Shown here: one piece after another, positions 14,875 to 26,536 of the stretch
How positions within the stretch are numbered: the first letter of the stretch is position 1
How the letters are laid out: each line of letters starts with the position of its first letter
NCBI RefSeq assembly: GCF_048128805.1
Contig: NC_136010.1
Coordinates: forward strand, 21,107,480-21,171,479
Length of the DNA: 64,000 nt
Origin: Centroberyx gerrardi
Taxonomy: Eukaryota > Chordata > Actinopteri > Beryciformes > Berycidae
Direction of reading: 5' to 3'
Translations under genes and position numbers: made by a program
The notes under the pieces: generated by a model
Told to the model about the DNA's origin: nothing
Database searches by the model: none
What the model saw: the letters and a program-made list of their open reading frames with translations, nothing else

Positions 14875-15490
14875 ATGCTGCTTTCAAGTGCTCCTCGTAA
14901 GCTTCCACTTGCAACTTTGGAAGTACAACTAAATACAACTTGTTGTGCCTTCAAGTGCTTTTTGGTATTTTACTTTTTTTTATACTTTATTTATTGTTTG
15001 TCCTTTTATTTATTGTTTTTTTTTATCTTGTAAAACACTTTGTAACTCAGTTCAGTCATATACAACAACAACAACAACTGCCACTACTACTACTGCTAAT
15101 AATAATAATAATGATAATAATAAATGGATCAAGGAGCAAAAGTAGTTTGTTGGTGGCTGTTGTTTATTTTACAAATCAAGTGCCACAGAGCTACTTTATA
15201 GCCTACAGCAGCGACAGACTGAGGAGCAAATACATATCAGTTTAGGCTATGTAGCCTATTAATTAATTTACTAGCCAAAATTCGTTGAATGTGTGTGACA
15301 ACCAAAAGTTAAACAAAGTGAAGAAAGAAACATACACCAATACTAATTATTTACAAATACGGTCAAAAAACAACGTAATAATAAAATACATCCCTTCTAC
15401 CATCAGTTGTTGCCACGTGCCCAGTTATATTTACCACTTTCTTGGCGTTTTTATTTTCCCGATATTTCCGACAGCATTTGAAGGCAGCAT
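14875..15490. mobile_element. Non-autonomous DNA transposon, about 616 bp, Harbinger-like guess
   Basis: The left end ATGCTGCTTTCAAGTGCT (14875-14892) is mirrored by AGCATTTGAAGGCAGCAT (15473-15490). In inverted orientation 16 of 18 bases agree. The trinucleotide CTA flanks both sides and may be a 3-bp target duplication. The interior carries CAA and TAA microsatellite runs (15,061-15,122) and no transposase. A 3-bp duplication is typical of PIF/Harbinger elements, but that class prefers TWA, so the class is tentative. Confidence 0.6.
15061..15122. repeat. CAA/CTA/TAA trinucleotide repeats
   Basis: A run of CAA units passes into ACT and then AAT units, inside the inverted-repeat element 14875-15490. 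Confidence 0.85.
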
Positions 15491-16439
15491 CTATTACAGT
15501 ACAGAGAATCATGGCGCAGTGGAGACCGGAGATCAGCGGCATCAAAGTTTAATTTCAGCTTGACGTGTTAGATGTTTATGCGTTACACTCCATAAAACTA
15601 TCATCCCAACGTGAAGTCAAGTTTTATATATTGGTAAGTAGACAAAATCTTATTTTACCCGTCCGTTTTGTCTCCGAAGAAGGTCGTTGTTTCCTCGAAG
15701 CGGAGCACAGAACGTTAGACATAAATAGCCTGTCCGATAGAAGAAAATAAGCTTCGTATGAATATGACACTAGTTATAGATAATGTTAGTCAGTAATGAA
15801 CATACCATGTGTATGCTAATGCCTTCTAATCTTTTTTGGTACGTGGACTATCACCTATTTTTAAACATCTTACATGCGTAGTGAAACAGCGCTGTTGTAG
15901 CCCATAAGCGGGCATTTTGAATCACTGTAATTATAAGGAATGTTTTTGATTAGGGGGAAATGAAGTGAACATTAGGTACAACTGTCATCACATTATATTA
16001 TTATTACACTATCATAACAAGTACGTGACATGGCTTTCAGTTAGACTGCATGTCTGTGTGTGGCTTTGGGCCTACATGTGAGATCTACTAGACTTGAATA
16101 TTGTCGGGGGCAAAAAGCTTAGGATGTGAAAGAGTGAACATTTTCAAAGCAACTCAGAACTCCTGGTTTACTGTGCTCAATAATTTGGGGTTAGTATGGC
16201 TGCATGGCCAGAATGATACTTTATCTTACCATAACTCCTAACTCTCTAGCTGCAGGAATTGTAGGAATTCAGGGCCTGATGAAAGGACACATTACTTTGG
16301 CATTTGAAACCATCCTTGGCGGCAAAGCCTAAGTCATAACACACAGAACAAGCGCCCAAACTCATCCTGCCCTTTATCCCTAATATGGGGCCTATGATAA
16401 TAATGAATTAAGTGCTACTTTATTGCCCCTCCCCCCTCC

Positions 16440-16600
16440 AGGCAGGTCAGAGTGTATGTTCAGCTACAGGACAGCACTCCTGGAGCTGGTAGGGATTCAG
16501 GGACACTTCAACAGGGAGGTGTTAGCTGACACAGGGCTTGAATCTGGGTTATCCAGTTGAATGACCGTCTTTTAAACCCACTATACCATCCTGCCACCTC
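16440..16600. repeat. Diverged dispersed repeat related to the 62.1 kb copy
   Basis: The segment TGGAGCTGGTAGGGATTCAG, then ACACTTCAACAG, then GGGCTTGAATCTGGGTT, parallels TGGAGCAGTTGGGGGTGAA, CACCTCAACAGTGG and GGGATTTGAACCGA in the repeat at 62,130-62,410, with an internal deletion. This pattern is common in teleost intergenic DNA. Confidence 0.5.
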
Positions 16601-16616
16601 AGATAGTTACTTCACA

Positions 16617-16619
<3 letters not shown>

Positions 16620-16651
<32 letters not shown>
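16620..16651. repeat. (TG)n microsatellite
   Basis: About 16 uninterrupted TG dinucleotide units. Confidence 0.9.
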
Positions 16652-16652
<1 letters not shown>

Positions 16653-19599
16653 TGGGCTCTACAACCTACCAGGACGCTATCTGTTTAGTGGCATCAACAT
16701 AACAAGGAGCGCTCCATTCTCACACTGAGTCCCCTTATCAGAGCAGTGTTGCTGCTGCATTCTGGGAGCCTCACGCTGGCCCTGCTCAGATGGAATGTGA
16801 CGAGTGTGGCTGCCTGGGGTTGCCTTTTTAGGGCCAAGCCAGGCTGTGCTGTGGAGAACCAGGGGTTGTAGATCGCTCCACTCTGATGGTTGCCTTGGCC
16901 CCAGTATGCAGCCCGATGCAGGCTGGAGAGACCGTAGAGCAGCTGCGTTGTTGTGGACATCTGTCTACCAGGTGCAGCGTTAGACTGTATTTCAGAGTGG
17001 GTCACTGTGTTGTTGATCAGTCATCTGTAATAGTTGTTGCACAGAAAGAGCCCAGCTATCCAGCTTAGAGGGTACACACTGTTTTCTTACCAGCCCTAAC
17101 CTAACCCCAGTGCTTTATGTATGCATGGTAATAACCAAGTTTCAACAGTAGAGCTACTATACTTTTACTGTTGATAACGCAAAATGCAAAACAATGCTGA
17201 AGCCTGTCTGTAACTTCCCACTGGTGGTAATTACAAGCTCATACCGGCAAGGGGCAACGCTAGTTGTTGTGTAACCAAGAGAACACACTGTAATAAGCAC
17301 ACAAGTGCAGTCTGTTTTTGATTTACCCTGTTCACTTGCACAGCTCCCAGATAAACATACTCTCACAGAATCCTTGGACTCCGAGAAGCCACATAGTTTT
17401 ATGAAGTTGTGGCACAAAGTTATGCCTTGCAGTGATAGATTCAGTTCAAAATGTTGCCAGATGCCTTTACAAAATGAAGTTTTTTGGGGTTTTTTGTATT
17501 TTGTTTTTGTTTCTCTTCACTCTTTTGCCTTTGTTCTGTATGTTTCTTGGATTTAAAAAAATCGTATTGCTTCTTTTAGTCAGCGCCTTGAAGCCCAAGT
17601 AATCCCAAAGAGCGTGTTCAGACTGTTATCAGTGTCATGTCTTGTTTATACCAGCCCTGTGCTGACACTGTTGTCCGATTTGAGCCTCTGTGTGACGTAC
17701 TAAAGTACTACCGATTACAGGAATAGACCTATCTCATCAGCCATTTTAAGGCGTAAACGTAACGTACAAGCCATCCTCTGAGTTTTGGCTGGGACTTTAG
17801 TAAGACCTCTGACTAACAGCGTTGTACCTCTGTAAGGGTTTTTTTCCTGATAGGTCATCCTCTGTAACTGTAGGTCATGAGTTCAGTTCCTGGGCCAGAC
17901 AGGCTACTACTGTTACGGTACGTGGTGAAGGAGGGGGGGGGGGCATGTGGTTGCTTCTCCCATATAGCTAGGCTAGTCTAGGTGGGCGGGGTACTTGGCA
18001 GGTTGTGTCCACATGCTGGACGTCACACTGGTCTCTCTGTGTTCCTCACCCCGTCTCCACATACCAGAGAGTTTGTTCCCCCACCTCTGCTCCTTTCCTC
18101 CTTCTCTCATTCCCTCTTTCCTTCCCTCTCTCCCTTCCTTTGAGAGTATACATTTCTGTCAGCTATTCTAGGGGCCGGTTGGTAAACACACTGATCGTTA
18201 GTTGCGCAATACCTCAGGTTGTTGAATATATATATACCTACTCTCTGTAGAAGGACTTCTGAAATTCAGCGCTTTGCTGTTCTTTACTATAGTAAAAGTT
18301 AGGCTAAAACAGGGGCTGATAAAGAACAGATGTGACTATTCACATATTATGGTACAGTGCCCAGTAACACAGGGAAACCGGGGTCGGAGAGCACAGACGT
18401 GACTGAGTCAAAGGCATGGCTCATCATCTCTATGTAAGGAAATGCCATTATCCCCTGTAACATAAAGATAATCACTTACACAGAAGCGAGGGAGATGTGT
18501 GTGTGGTGCAGGTCTGTGCTGTGCAGAGCGGCTCCAGAGGCCCAGTCTGCCCTTCAGGAGAGCAGTCTGATCCCTCACAGAGCTACAGTATGTGGACCGC
18601 TGCATTGTTGAACCCCGGTGTGGAATGTGTGCTGGGCTCTTTGGCTCGGTGTTGCCGTTTCGACTGTGGAGGATCAGAGGCTTTATTACAACCTTTCAAC
18701 AAATCTCTGTAAGGAGATACCTCTGTATTTTGAGATGGAATGATTATCCCCAAATCTTAACAGGGCGCTTGGATAGGCAGTTTTTTTTTTTTGTGCCTTT
18801 AATGGACGTTCCCTCTAGTTGACTAGTAGCTCATAAATACTGTTCAAGTGCTGTTATTTATCGATATTCTGATATGTCTTGCAATTCGATACTGCTATAT
18901 ATTGCAGTTTACTATTCTATTTCTCCTTTTCACTTTATTAACTGGAATGAAGAACTGAAATTAAATGCCTTACTTTCACAATTTTAAGCAATCTTATAGA
19001 GACCTTTTCATTTCAAGGGTCAACATTAGATTAGGTTAGATAGGTTATTAGCCTATGTGAGCTTTCATTAGCAGCTTCGAAATGCAAACAAAAACACCCA
19101 CATCCAGCACCATAGTATTTAGTGTCACAGTACAATAACATGGGAGGAAGCGATGTGGTACTGTATCATATTTTCCCCTGCCTGTACTATCCCAGCACAT
19201 TAAATCTGAAATTTTATAATCTCTTATACTATATATATTTATTTCTAAATATATCGTAAATTTTAAGTGGGTATAAATGCAACATGCAGTTAATATGACA
19301 TTTATGTCCTTAACAGATACCACACTAATGGGTCATCCAGTGATTAACATAGCCTGCTAGAGTAAGTTTCTGACGCACTTTTAGCCCTCCTCATGCCTCT
19401 CTGTTTGTCTGATCAGAGCAGCTCTCTGCTACTGTGGTGCTTTTACAAGCTGATTGGTGGATATTATGACAGGAAGCTCTGTGTTTTGGTCTGCTGCTGT
19501 GCTGACAGTGGTGAGGAGGCCCGGGCTCAGCTGGCTCTTGTCTCAAAGACCAGTTACTCAGGGGGCTGATTGACCACAGAGACATGGCGGTGGGGAGAG

Positions 19600-19702
19600 A
19601 GTGGGCGGGGGGGTTGTTGCTATCCCCACAGCGCGTTAGGTGTTCTCCCAAAAACTCCCCCCCACCCCTGCCTGGAAATGGACACTGCCGGTATATTTAT
19701 AG
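19600..19702 (+). promoter_or_regulatory. Candidate klhl21 promoter (GC box and TATA-like element)
   Basis: A GC-box (GGGCGGGG, 19603-19610) lies about 85 bp upstream of a TATA-like element TATATTTATAG (19692-19702). A transcript starting about 25-30 bp further on would give a short non-coding first exon ending at a donor (CAG|GTAGGG) at 19,854/19,855. The next acceptor is at 20,262/20,263, just before the klhl21 start codon. The start site itself is inferred. Confidence 0.5.
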
Positions 19703-20262
19703 CCCCAGAGCACAAGCGAGCTCTCTTTCTTAAACACGGGTAAAGAGCTGGTCATATTCACCAGAGCAGTGCTGCGCTGTCGTATATTCTAGAACGTAGA
19801 CTTGTTTTTACTCTGTCACTTTACTTGTGCAACACGCCTGGTACGGCTCCTCAGGTAGGGGGAACAGTTTTGGTGATTGGAAGTTGAAATCCTCTATTTA
19901 TTTGCTGGTCTGTTATGTTTCTTGCAGGTTCGGCTGTATCATTACTGAAATAGCTGATCGTTGTTTGCCAGTGAAATTAATTGGTTGGAACTAATTGGTT
20001 GAAATTAATTTGACTTGTTTGCCTCTGGGATTTTCATCTGGTATTGGGGCTGTATAAATATCAATTTATGAAACATGGTAAGCCCCATTCCTTCAAGATT
20101 TAAATAATGCCTTGCTTTGAGTCTGTTTATCATCTGGGTATCGTTTTACCACATTCTATTACCTTTATAAAACACTGTGAATAGATTCATGTTTGTCGAT
20201 GGCAAATAACAAATGTTACATTGGAATTGTTGACAAATGTTTCTTGTGTATATCTGTTGTAG

Positions 20263-20280
20263 ATGACAGTCGCATTCTGA
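20263..20280 (+). promoter_or_regulatory. Short upstream ORF in the klhl21 leader
   Basis: The first three bases after the predicted acceptor (TGTTGTAG|ATG) form an ATG that opens a five-codon frame (MTVAF) ending in TGA at 20,278-20,280. This is 40 nt before the klhl21 start. If the exon begins here, ribosomes would meet this ATG first, which could damp translation. Confidence 0.4.
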
Positions 20281-20320
20281 ACACAACCACTAGAGACTGA
20301 GACACCCAGAGGGAGGAGAG

Positions 20321-23300
20321 ATGGAGAAGCCAGTCCTACAGACGCAGCCATCCACGCTGCCTTTCTTCGACACGGCCCATGCCTTCAACCTGCTGCGGGG
20401 CATCCACGAGCTCCGCGCCGAACGCAAGTTCTTCGACGTCACTCTGTGTGCCGAGGGCCGGGAGTTCCACTGCCACCGCACGGTATTGGCTGCTGCCAGC
20501 ACCTACTTCCGAGCCATGTTCGCCGGGACGCTGAGGGAGAGCGCCATGGACCGGGTGGTTCTGCACGAGGTGTCGGCCGAGCTCTTGGGCCTGCTGGTAG
20601 ACTTCTGCTACACGGGACGGGTCACCGTCACACAGGATAACGTGGACCTCCTGCTGAAGACGGCTGATCTGTTTCAGTTCCCCTCTGTCAAAGAGGCTTG
20701 CTGTGCTTTCCTGGAGCAGCGGCTGGATGTCTCCAACTGCCTGGAGATCCAGGACTTTGCGGAGGCCTACGCTTGCCGAGAGCTGGCCAGCAGCGCGCGC
20801 CGCTTCGTCCTCAAGAACATAATGGAGCTGGCCAAGGGGACGGACTTTGAGCGGTTGCCGTGGAAGCGACTCCTTGAGTTTGTGTCAGACGATGAGCTAT
20901 GTGTGGACAAGGAGGAGACGGCTTATCAAATCGCGGTGCGCTGGGTGAAGGCCGACCTCCAGCGGAGACTGCACTACTGGCCCGAGCTCCTCCAGCAGGT
21001 CCGACTCCCTTTCGTCAGGAGGTTCTTCCTGTTGGCCCACGTGGAGAGCGACCCGCTCGTGTACCTCTCGCCCACCTGCCTCCGTATGGTCAGCGAGGCC
21101 CGTAGCTTCCAGTCCTGTGAGTACGACCGCCACGACAGGCCCTGCCACCGCATGCGGCCGCGGCCATCCACGGGGCTAGCAGAGATCCTTGTGGTGGTGG
21201 GAGGCTGCGACCAGGACTGCGATGAGCTGGTCACTGTGGACTGTTACAACCCCCAGACTGGACAGTGGCGCTACCTGGCCGAGTTCCCCGACCACCTTGG
21301 AGGTGGCTACAGCATAGCCGCCCTGGGAAATGATATGTATGTCACAGGTAAGTTGATTGTAGTCATTCAAGCACTTTTCTGCACACTTTTTCAGTCATAA
21401 TAAAGGATACCGACGTAGCATAGGATTTTTGGAATAGAATAGGTTTTTGGTAATTTTAAAGTATCAGAAGACACTGGATGGTATCAAAAGCCAAGTTTCA
21501 AAATGTTGAATTCTTACAATAAGAACTCCAATTTCATTCTTGTTTATGGTCATTTGCATTGAGGAAGTATGATGTGGTTCTATGTATAAAAGCAGATGGT
21601 ATGTAACGTATAAACGCTGAACAGACTAGAGAATAGTTAACTCCATCGTATAATGAAATCAACAAAAGGACTGTTTTAAAACCATTTGAAAATATCAGAA
21701 CCCATATTCTAATTTCCAATGACAGTCAGCCCTATTAAAGACATCACAACATTCTTATTGTAAGTTACTCTAACTTTAAGTTCGGTTACATGTGGTGTTC
21801 CACTTAAAGGAGAACAGGGGACAGACAGTGTGCAGTGGTTACAGTTGCTGTGTATATTACATTCACTGTAACTTGAAAGCTCCCATCAGTAGATTTCCAG
21901 TCCTGCTCCTTCATCTTATGAAATGGCAGTCAGGCAGAGTGCTTATAAATAAACTCCAGGCTCTTTGGCTAGTGGCTATATGTGTGAACAGGGCAAAGTG
22001 AGGCAGGACATGGTGTGCTGCCAGGACTGCAGTGATGGGCTCATCCACTAGAGACCATCATCATCATCTTCATCATTATCAGTGACCTGTCCCGGCCTGC
22101 AAAGAAGGACAGTATAATTTCCCTTGAGGAATCGTCCCAGGCCTTCACACCAATGACTGTAAAATCAGAAATATCACACAGCCAGTGATTGGGGGCCAAA
22201 AATTATTAGGAGTGCTCACTCTTTCCCTCCTTGACAGAATGAGCGACAGCAGCAGCACATGATAGGGTAATGTTAGGAAAAGTACCCTTGCTGACAGGCA
22301 GATTTAGTATTTTACCTTTGATACAATGTCCTTGTGATAATATTTTCACAGTGTTCATGGAGTCCGGGCTATTTTCAAGTTGAGCAAAGCCTGCCCTTGG
22401 TACAGTGAGTTTATTGTAGGCAGCAAAGTAGTTTGAAAAACGATATCCAGTTACTGTGGGACTGCACACAGGATAGTGCCATGAGTCAAGAAGATTGACT
22501 ACGTACAGCTGCAATACAGGGGAGTCAGAGTGTTTTCAACTGTATACTTCTGAAAATACAGGAAAATAAGCTGCCCACAATTGAAACTGCTGTTTTGGGA
22601 ACTCTGTATGCCTCATGCACGTTATACCACTAAGACTGTATTTCTGTGTTTTCCCAGGCGGTTCTGATGGCTCGCGCCTCTATGACGGCGTGTGGCGCTA
22701 CAAGTCCAGCGTCAACGAGTGGACGGAGGTCTCCCCCATGCTGAAGGCCCGCGAGTACCACAGCTCCTGCGTGCTGAAGGGCCAGCTCTATGTGGTGGCC
22801 TCGGACAGCACCGAGCGCTACGACCACGCCCTGGACTGCTGGGAGGCCTTGCCGCCCATGCTGCACGCCATGGACAACTGCTCCACCACCACCTGCAGCG
22901 GCCGCCTGTACGCCATAGGCTCTCTGACCGGGGAGGACACCATGGCCATCCAGAGCTACGACACAGACACCAACCGCTGGGCCCTGCTCAACTGCGGTCA
23001 GCTGCCCCCATGGTCCTTTGCTCCCAAAACAGTCACCCTCAATGGCCTCATCTACTTTGTCAGGTGAGGAGAGTAGAGACTCAAGTAATGTCTAACCACA
23101 TTTTTTGGATTCTGATTTGCCACCTATTGCCTCCATGGGCAATCTGACATTTATTTAGAGAGTAAGGAGAAGAATCGCCTTCAAGGATATATTAAGAAAT
23201 GGATCGCCTTCCTTGGTTGCAGTAAGAACGGCAGCCTATCTAATAACAGTATATACAGTATAAAGGTAGCCTAAGCATAATGAAGGGCATTCTCTTGTTC

Positions 23301-24614
23301 TACCACGTGAGCGCGCCAATACACTCATGCTCATCCCTCTCTGCTCAGCCCAGTGCCCTCTTTACTGGCAGCAGAAAAATGACAGGAAGAAATCAATATG
23401 AGAGAATGGAAAAAATGTGGGACTTTTTTCAATGAAATGAATAAACAAAATATGCAGTGCTAAGTCTGCAAAAGCAAGTTGTCTTTGCACAGCTCAACCA
23501 CTTGCGTGAAAGAGCATTTAAACAGCAAACAGCCTAACACCCTACAACCACTGCATCTATAGTCCCAAGTTATGTCATTAAACAGATTCTGTTTCTTGTG
23601 CCTGTTTCTTTTTTGTAGGGATGACTCAGCGGAAGTCGATGTTTATAACCCTCAGAAGAACGAGTGGGACAAAATTAGTCCGATGACTCAGGTTTGTATC
23701 TGACATCAAACGCTTGTCTTCTGGCATGCTTTCTCATGAAAATTGGATTGACAGTATTATCTGCTGGTGATTGCGTGTGCCAGATCATCGCTTATGCCGC
23801 ATTCATGTCCTGTTGGATTTACTATAAATACTGTGAAAAAATGTTCATGTCAGCCTCCGACTGGTAATTACACGTAGGACGTGAGAATTTTAGGCTCAGA
23901 TATCTCCCACCCATATTTTCCACCACAAACTGCTGAAATGTGTCAACACAGGTGGCAAACATGGCAGAAAATCCACCAATGTTGGCAGTTTAAGATAATA
24001 AAAATCCAAATTATCAATTATATTCACACTAAGATATTCAGCTGTACTTACTAAAAGCAAGCAGTATCTGCTGCCGTTCGATTATGGTTGATTTTAAAGT
24101 TATGAATAAAATGTTTTGGATGTGGGCGTTCCAACAAGTTTTAACACATGAATGCTTCCAAGTTTTAGCGACGAGATGTCATCCCGCTCTTTCGTTTTTT
24201 CCAATATGACGTGAAAGTGGCATTAACTACAACGTGTGTTTCCAGTCCTCTCCTGACTCAATTTACCCTCTCTTCCAGGTCCATGTTGGAGGTAGTGTGG
24301 CAGTCCTGGGCGGCAAATTGTTTGTGTCTGGTGGCTACGACAACACGTTTGAGCTGTCAGATGTGGTGGAAGCCTATGACCCGGCCACCCGCATCTGGAC
24401 CCCCGCCGGACGATTACCCCAGCCCACCTTCTGGCACGGCAGCGTCAGCATATTCCGCCAGTTCATGCCCCTGGTGGCCAGTGCGTTTGAACCCGCCGAC
24501 ATATCCGCGTCGAACGCCATCCACCTGCACCGGCACCATCGTCACCAAGCGCTCCACAATCTCAACAACAATCTCAACCAAAACCAGAACCAGGATGTGA
24601 ACGCAGCGCACTGA
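20321..24614 (+). CDS. klhl21: Kelch-like protein 21, CUL3 ubiquitin-ligase adaptor
   Basis: Coding exons are 20321-21347, 22658-23063, 23619-23691 and 24279-24614. All junctions are GT-AG and phase-consistent, giving 613 residues (human about 597). The BTB domain spans about residues 30-135 ([28 protein letters not shown]), then BACK about 140-250 ([25 protein letters not shown]), then Kelch repeats from about 285 with the family's [29 protein letters not shown] and [18 protein letters not shown]. Nearly whole segments match mammalian KLHL21, so the assignment is firm. The known role is substrate adaptor for the CUL3 E3 ligase, needed for chromosome alignment and cytokinesis through Aurora B and the chromosomal passenger complex; an action on IKK-beta is also reported. 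The C-terminal tail differs from human: after FRQFMP it becomes His/Asn/Gln-rich. zbtb48 converges on it downstream. Confidence 0.95.
21348..22657 (+). other. klhl21 intron 1 of the coding region
   Basis: GTAAGT donor and TTTCCCAG acceptor. I see no other gene or clear repeat in it. Confidence 0.7.
23794..24222. mobile_element. Harbinger-like MITE in a klhl21 intron
   Basis: The left end reads TGCCGCATTCATGTC and, after three bases, TTGGA. The right end, read in inverted orientation from 24222, gives TGCCACTTTCACGTC and, after three bases, TTGGA. These are imperfect terminal inverted repeats of about 25 bp. TTA flanks both outer edges, matching the 3-bp TWA target duplication of PIF/Harbinger elements. 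There is no ORF inside. It sits in the intron between exons 23619-23691 and 24279-24614, ending about 55 bp before the acceptor. Confidence 0.6.
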
Positions 24615-25720
24615 GTTTGGACTCGGATATCACAGTCACCCGTTCAGTCCGTTCTCCCCCCTAGTGCCATCGTCGGTTTACTGTGAATCCACGTTATCAC
24701 GATACTGAAGCTGATAAGGACAGAAGAGAAGGCACTTTGTGACTGAGCATGTATACAGTTGCCTGAGCTCCTTGTAATCCACTTGCCTGCCATGCTGTCA
24801 TACAGATAAGCCCTCATTTCCATGAGTGCGGCTATTGACTGGATGAATAACAGTGGCTAGGTGTTTCTGTGTATGGACATCTCTATGACAGCAGTGGATC
24901 ACTTTGGATAGGTTTTCTTCATACAAAATCACTTTAAATTTGAATTGTTTCTTAATTTGTAGTCAAGATCAAGAGCCAACATTGGTCAGAAACATCATTA
25001 TCCCGCTTACATTCCAAAAGCTAAAGCAATCAGAGTTTTTATTTAGCACTAACCAGGCAGATGGCTTAATTGGGTTCAGTAAGAGAGATTTATCAGGAGA
25101 GATAGCTTACACTCCAGGCTGCACTGAGGAACCTTCTGTTATCATAGTTGAGAACGGTTGCATGTGATGTAACTTGTACTGGGTTGAGATGTTCTATCGC
25201 TAGTGATGAGCGCTCATAGGCTGCACACCATCTCCTTGTCTCAATCTATACCTGGTTTCACCACTCCTGACCCTTCACAGGGCTAAATCTGAGTTTATAA
25301 CCACCAGTCTAACGTGCATGAAGCAACATTTTCTTTGAAAATTGTTTATGAATGTTTTACTGTTTGATATGTTTATTTATGGATATATTTATGCCTTTGT
25401 TGCTTAAGATGTTACTGCTTCTCAGCTGCAACAACAACAGTGAAATGTGGTACATGGTGGTGGAGGGTCTGCAATCACAACTGGAAGTGCGAAAAATCTC
25501 TCAATTTGCTCTTATGTCAAATATTGTTTGGCTTTAATTGAAGTAGTATTTTTAAGTGTTTTTTCAGTAATAGTAATGCCATATTGTTTTCTTAGTTTTC
25601 ATACAAGTTTGTGTTGAAACAATTTTGTAAATATATCCTCTCCCTTATGTAATGGGTTTGTATAGTGATAATGTCCTTTACAGTGTGGTTATCATAAATA
25701 AAACTGCAGGCAGGACTGTG
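24615..25720 (+). other. klhl21 3' untranslated region
   Basis: The sequence after the klhl21 stop is AT-rich and non-coding, and it ends near a canonical AATAAA at 25,697-25,702. Cleavage would be expected about 10-25 nt later. Confidence 0.6.
25697..25702 (+). terminator. klhl21 poly(A) signal AATAAA
   Basis: Canonical hexamer (context ATCATAAATAAAACTG) about 1.1 kb after the stop codon. Confidence 0.65.
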
Positions 25721-25722
25721 AG

Positions 25723-25728
25723 TTTATT
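25723..25728 (-). terminator. Candidate zbtb48 poly(A) signal
   Basis: TTTATT on the plus strand is AATAAA on the minus strand, about 810 nt after the zbtb48 stop. I saw no other AATAAA or ATTAAA on the minus strand between it and the stop, though I scanned by eye. Confidence 0.45.
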
Positions 25729-26536
25729 CCGCTGCTTCACATTTGATGAGTTGTCAACAGGCTATTTACATTCACAAATATTTCTCTTGTACTTGTGACA
25801 GTAGGGTGTACAGTGTGAAAAGACAAATGAAATGCATTAAGAATCTTTTTTTTGAAGATAGCAAGAGTAAGCCCTTATCAGGCTGCATATTTTAAAATAC
25901 ATCTGTTAAGCTTTCTGACTCCAAAGGAGGATGTAAAGAAGGCCCACATCTATGAAAAATATTCATGAGTCATGATCTACAATTGTTTTTTGACTAAGGA
26001 CATTATGAAAGAGATTCTCAAGAGGACTTGGTCAGTAATCCTAGACCAGGACTCCTACATAGAAAAGATTCAATCAACACATATTGGCTCTGATAAGTGC
26101 TCCTTGATCAGCACTCTGCGGATGAGGGCCCAACCAGTTCATCCCTTCAGTGACAAAACTGTACAAAAACACCACTTGTTACAGACTTTCCAGAGTCCAG
26201 TTACACTTGGCCCATGGATAATAGGAGGCTCAATAAAACAAGCCGATAAAGGTAATTACACAACAAGCAACCCTCACAGGCATGCATTTCACTTATTTAC
26301 AGCAACAAAAGCATAGGAATAAGTTCCTACTGTCAATTGCATGTCTGGGAATTTAACAGTAGCTGAGTTGTCTTCCAATTTCTGTGCCTTCAGATCACTA
26401 AGGCCAAATGCTGCAGGCTGAGCGTCACCGTCTCTTATATCACAAATCAATTCATTTAGAGAATGGTTGTAAGAACGACATTCCCTTATGGTCACCTTAC
26501 TGCTGAGTGGGTTGCACACAGTCCCCGGTCTTTCAC

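Larger units (their letters stand above)
15491..19599. other. Intergenic stretch upstream of klhl21
   Basis: No coding exon is recognised. The stretch contains a dispersed-repeat fragment (16.44-16.60 kb), a TG microsatellite (16,620-16,651) and an 11-G run near 17,932-17,942. The rest shows nothing I can assign. Confidence 0.5.
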
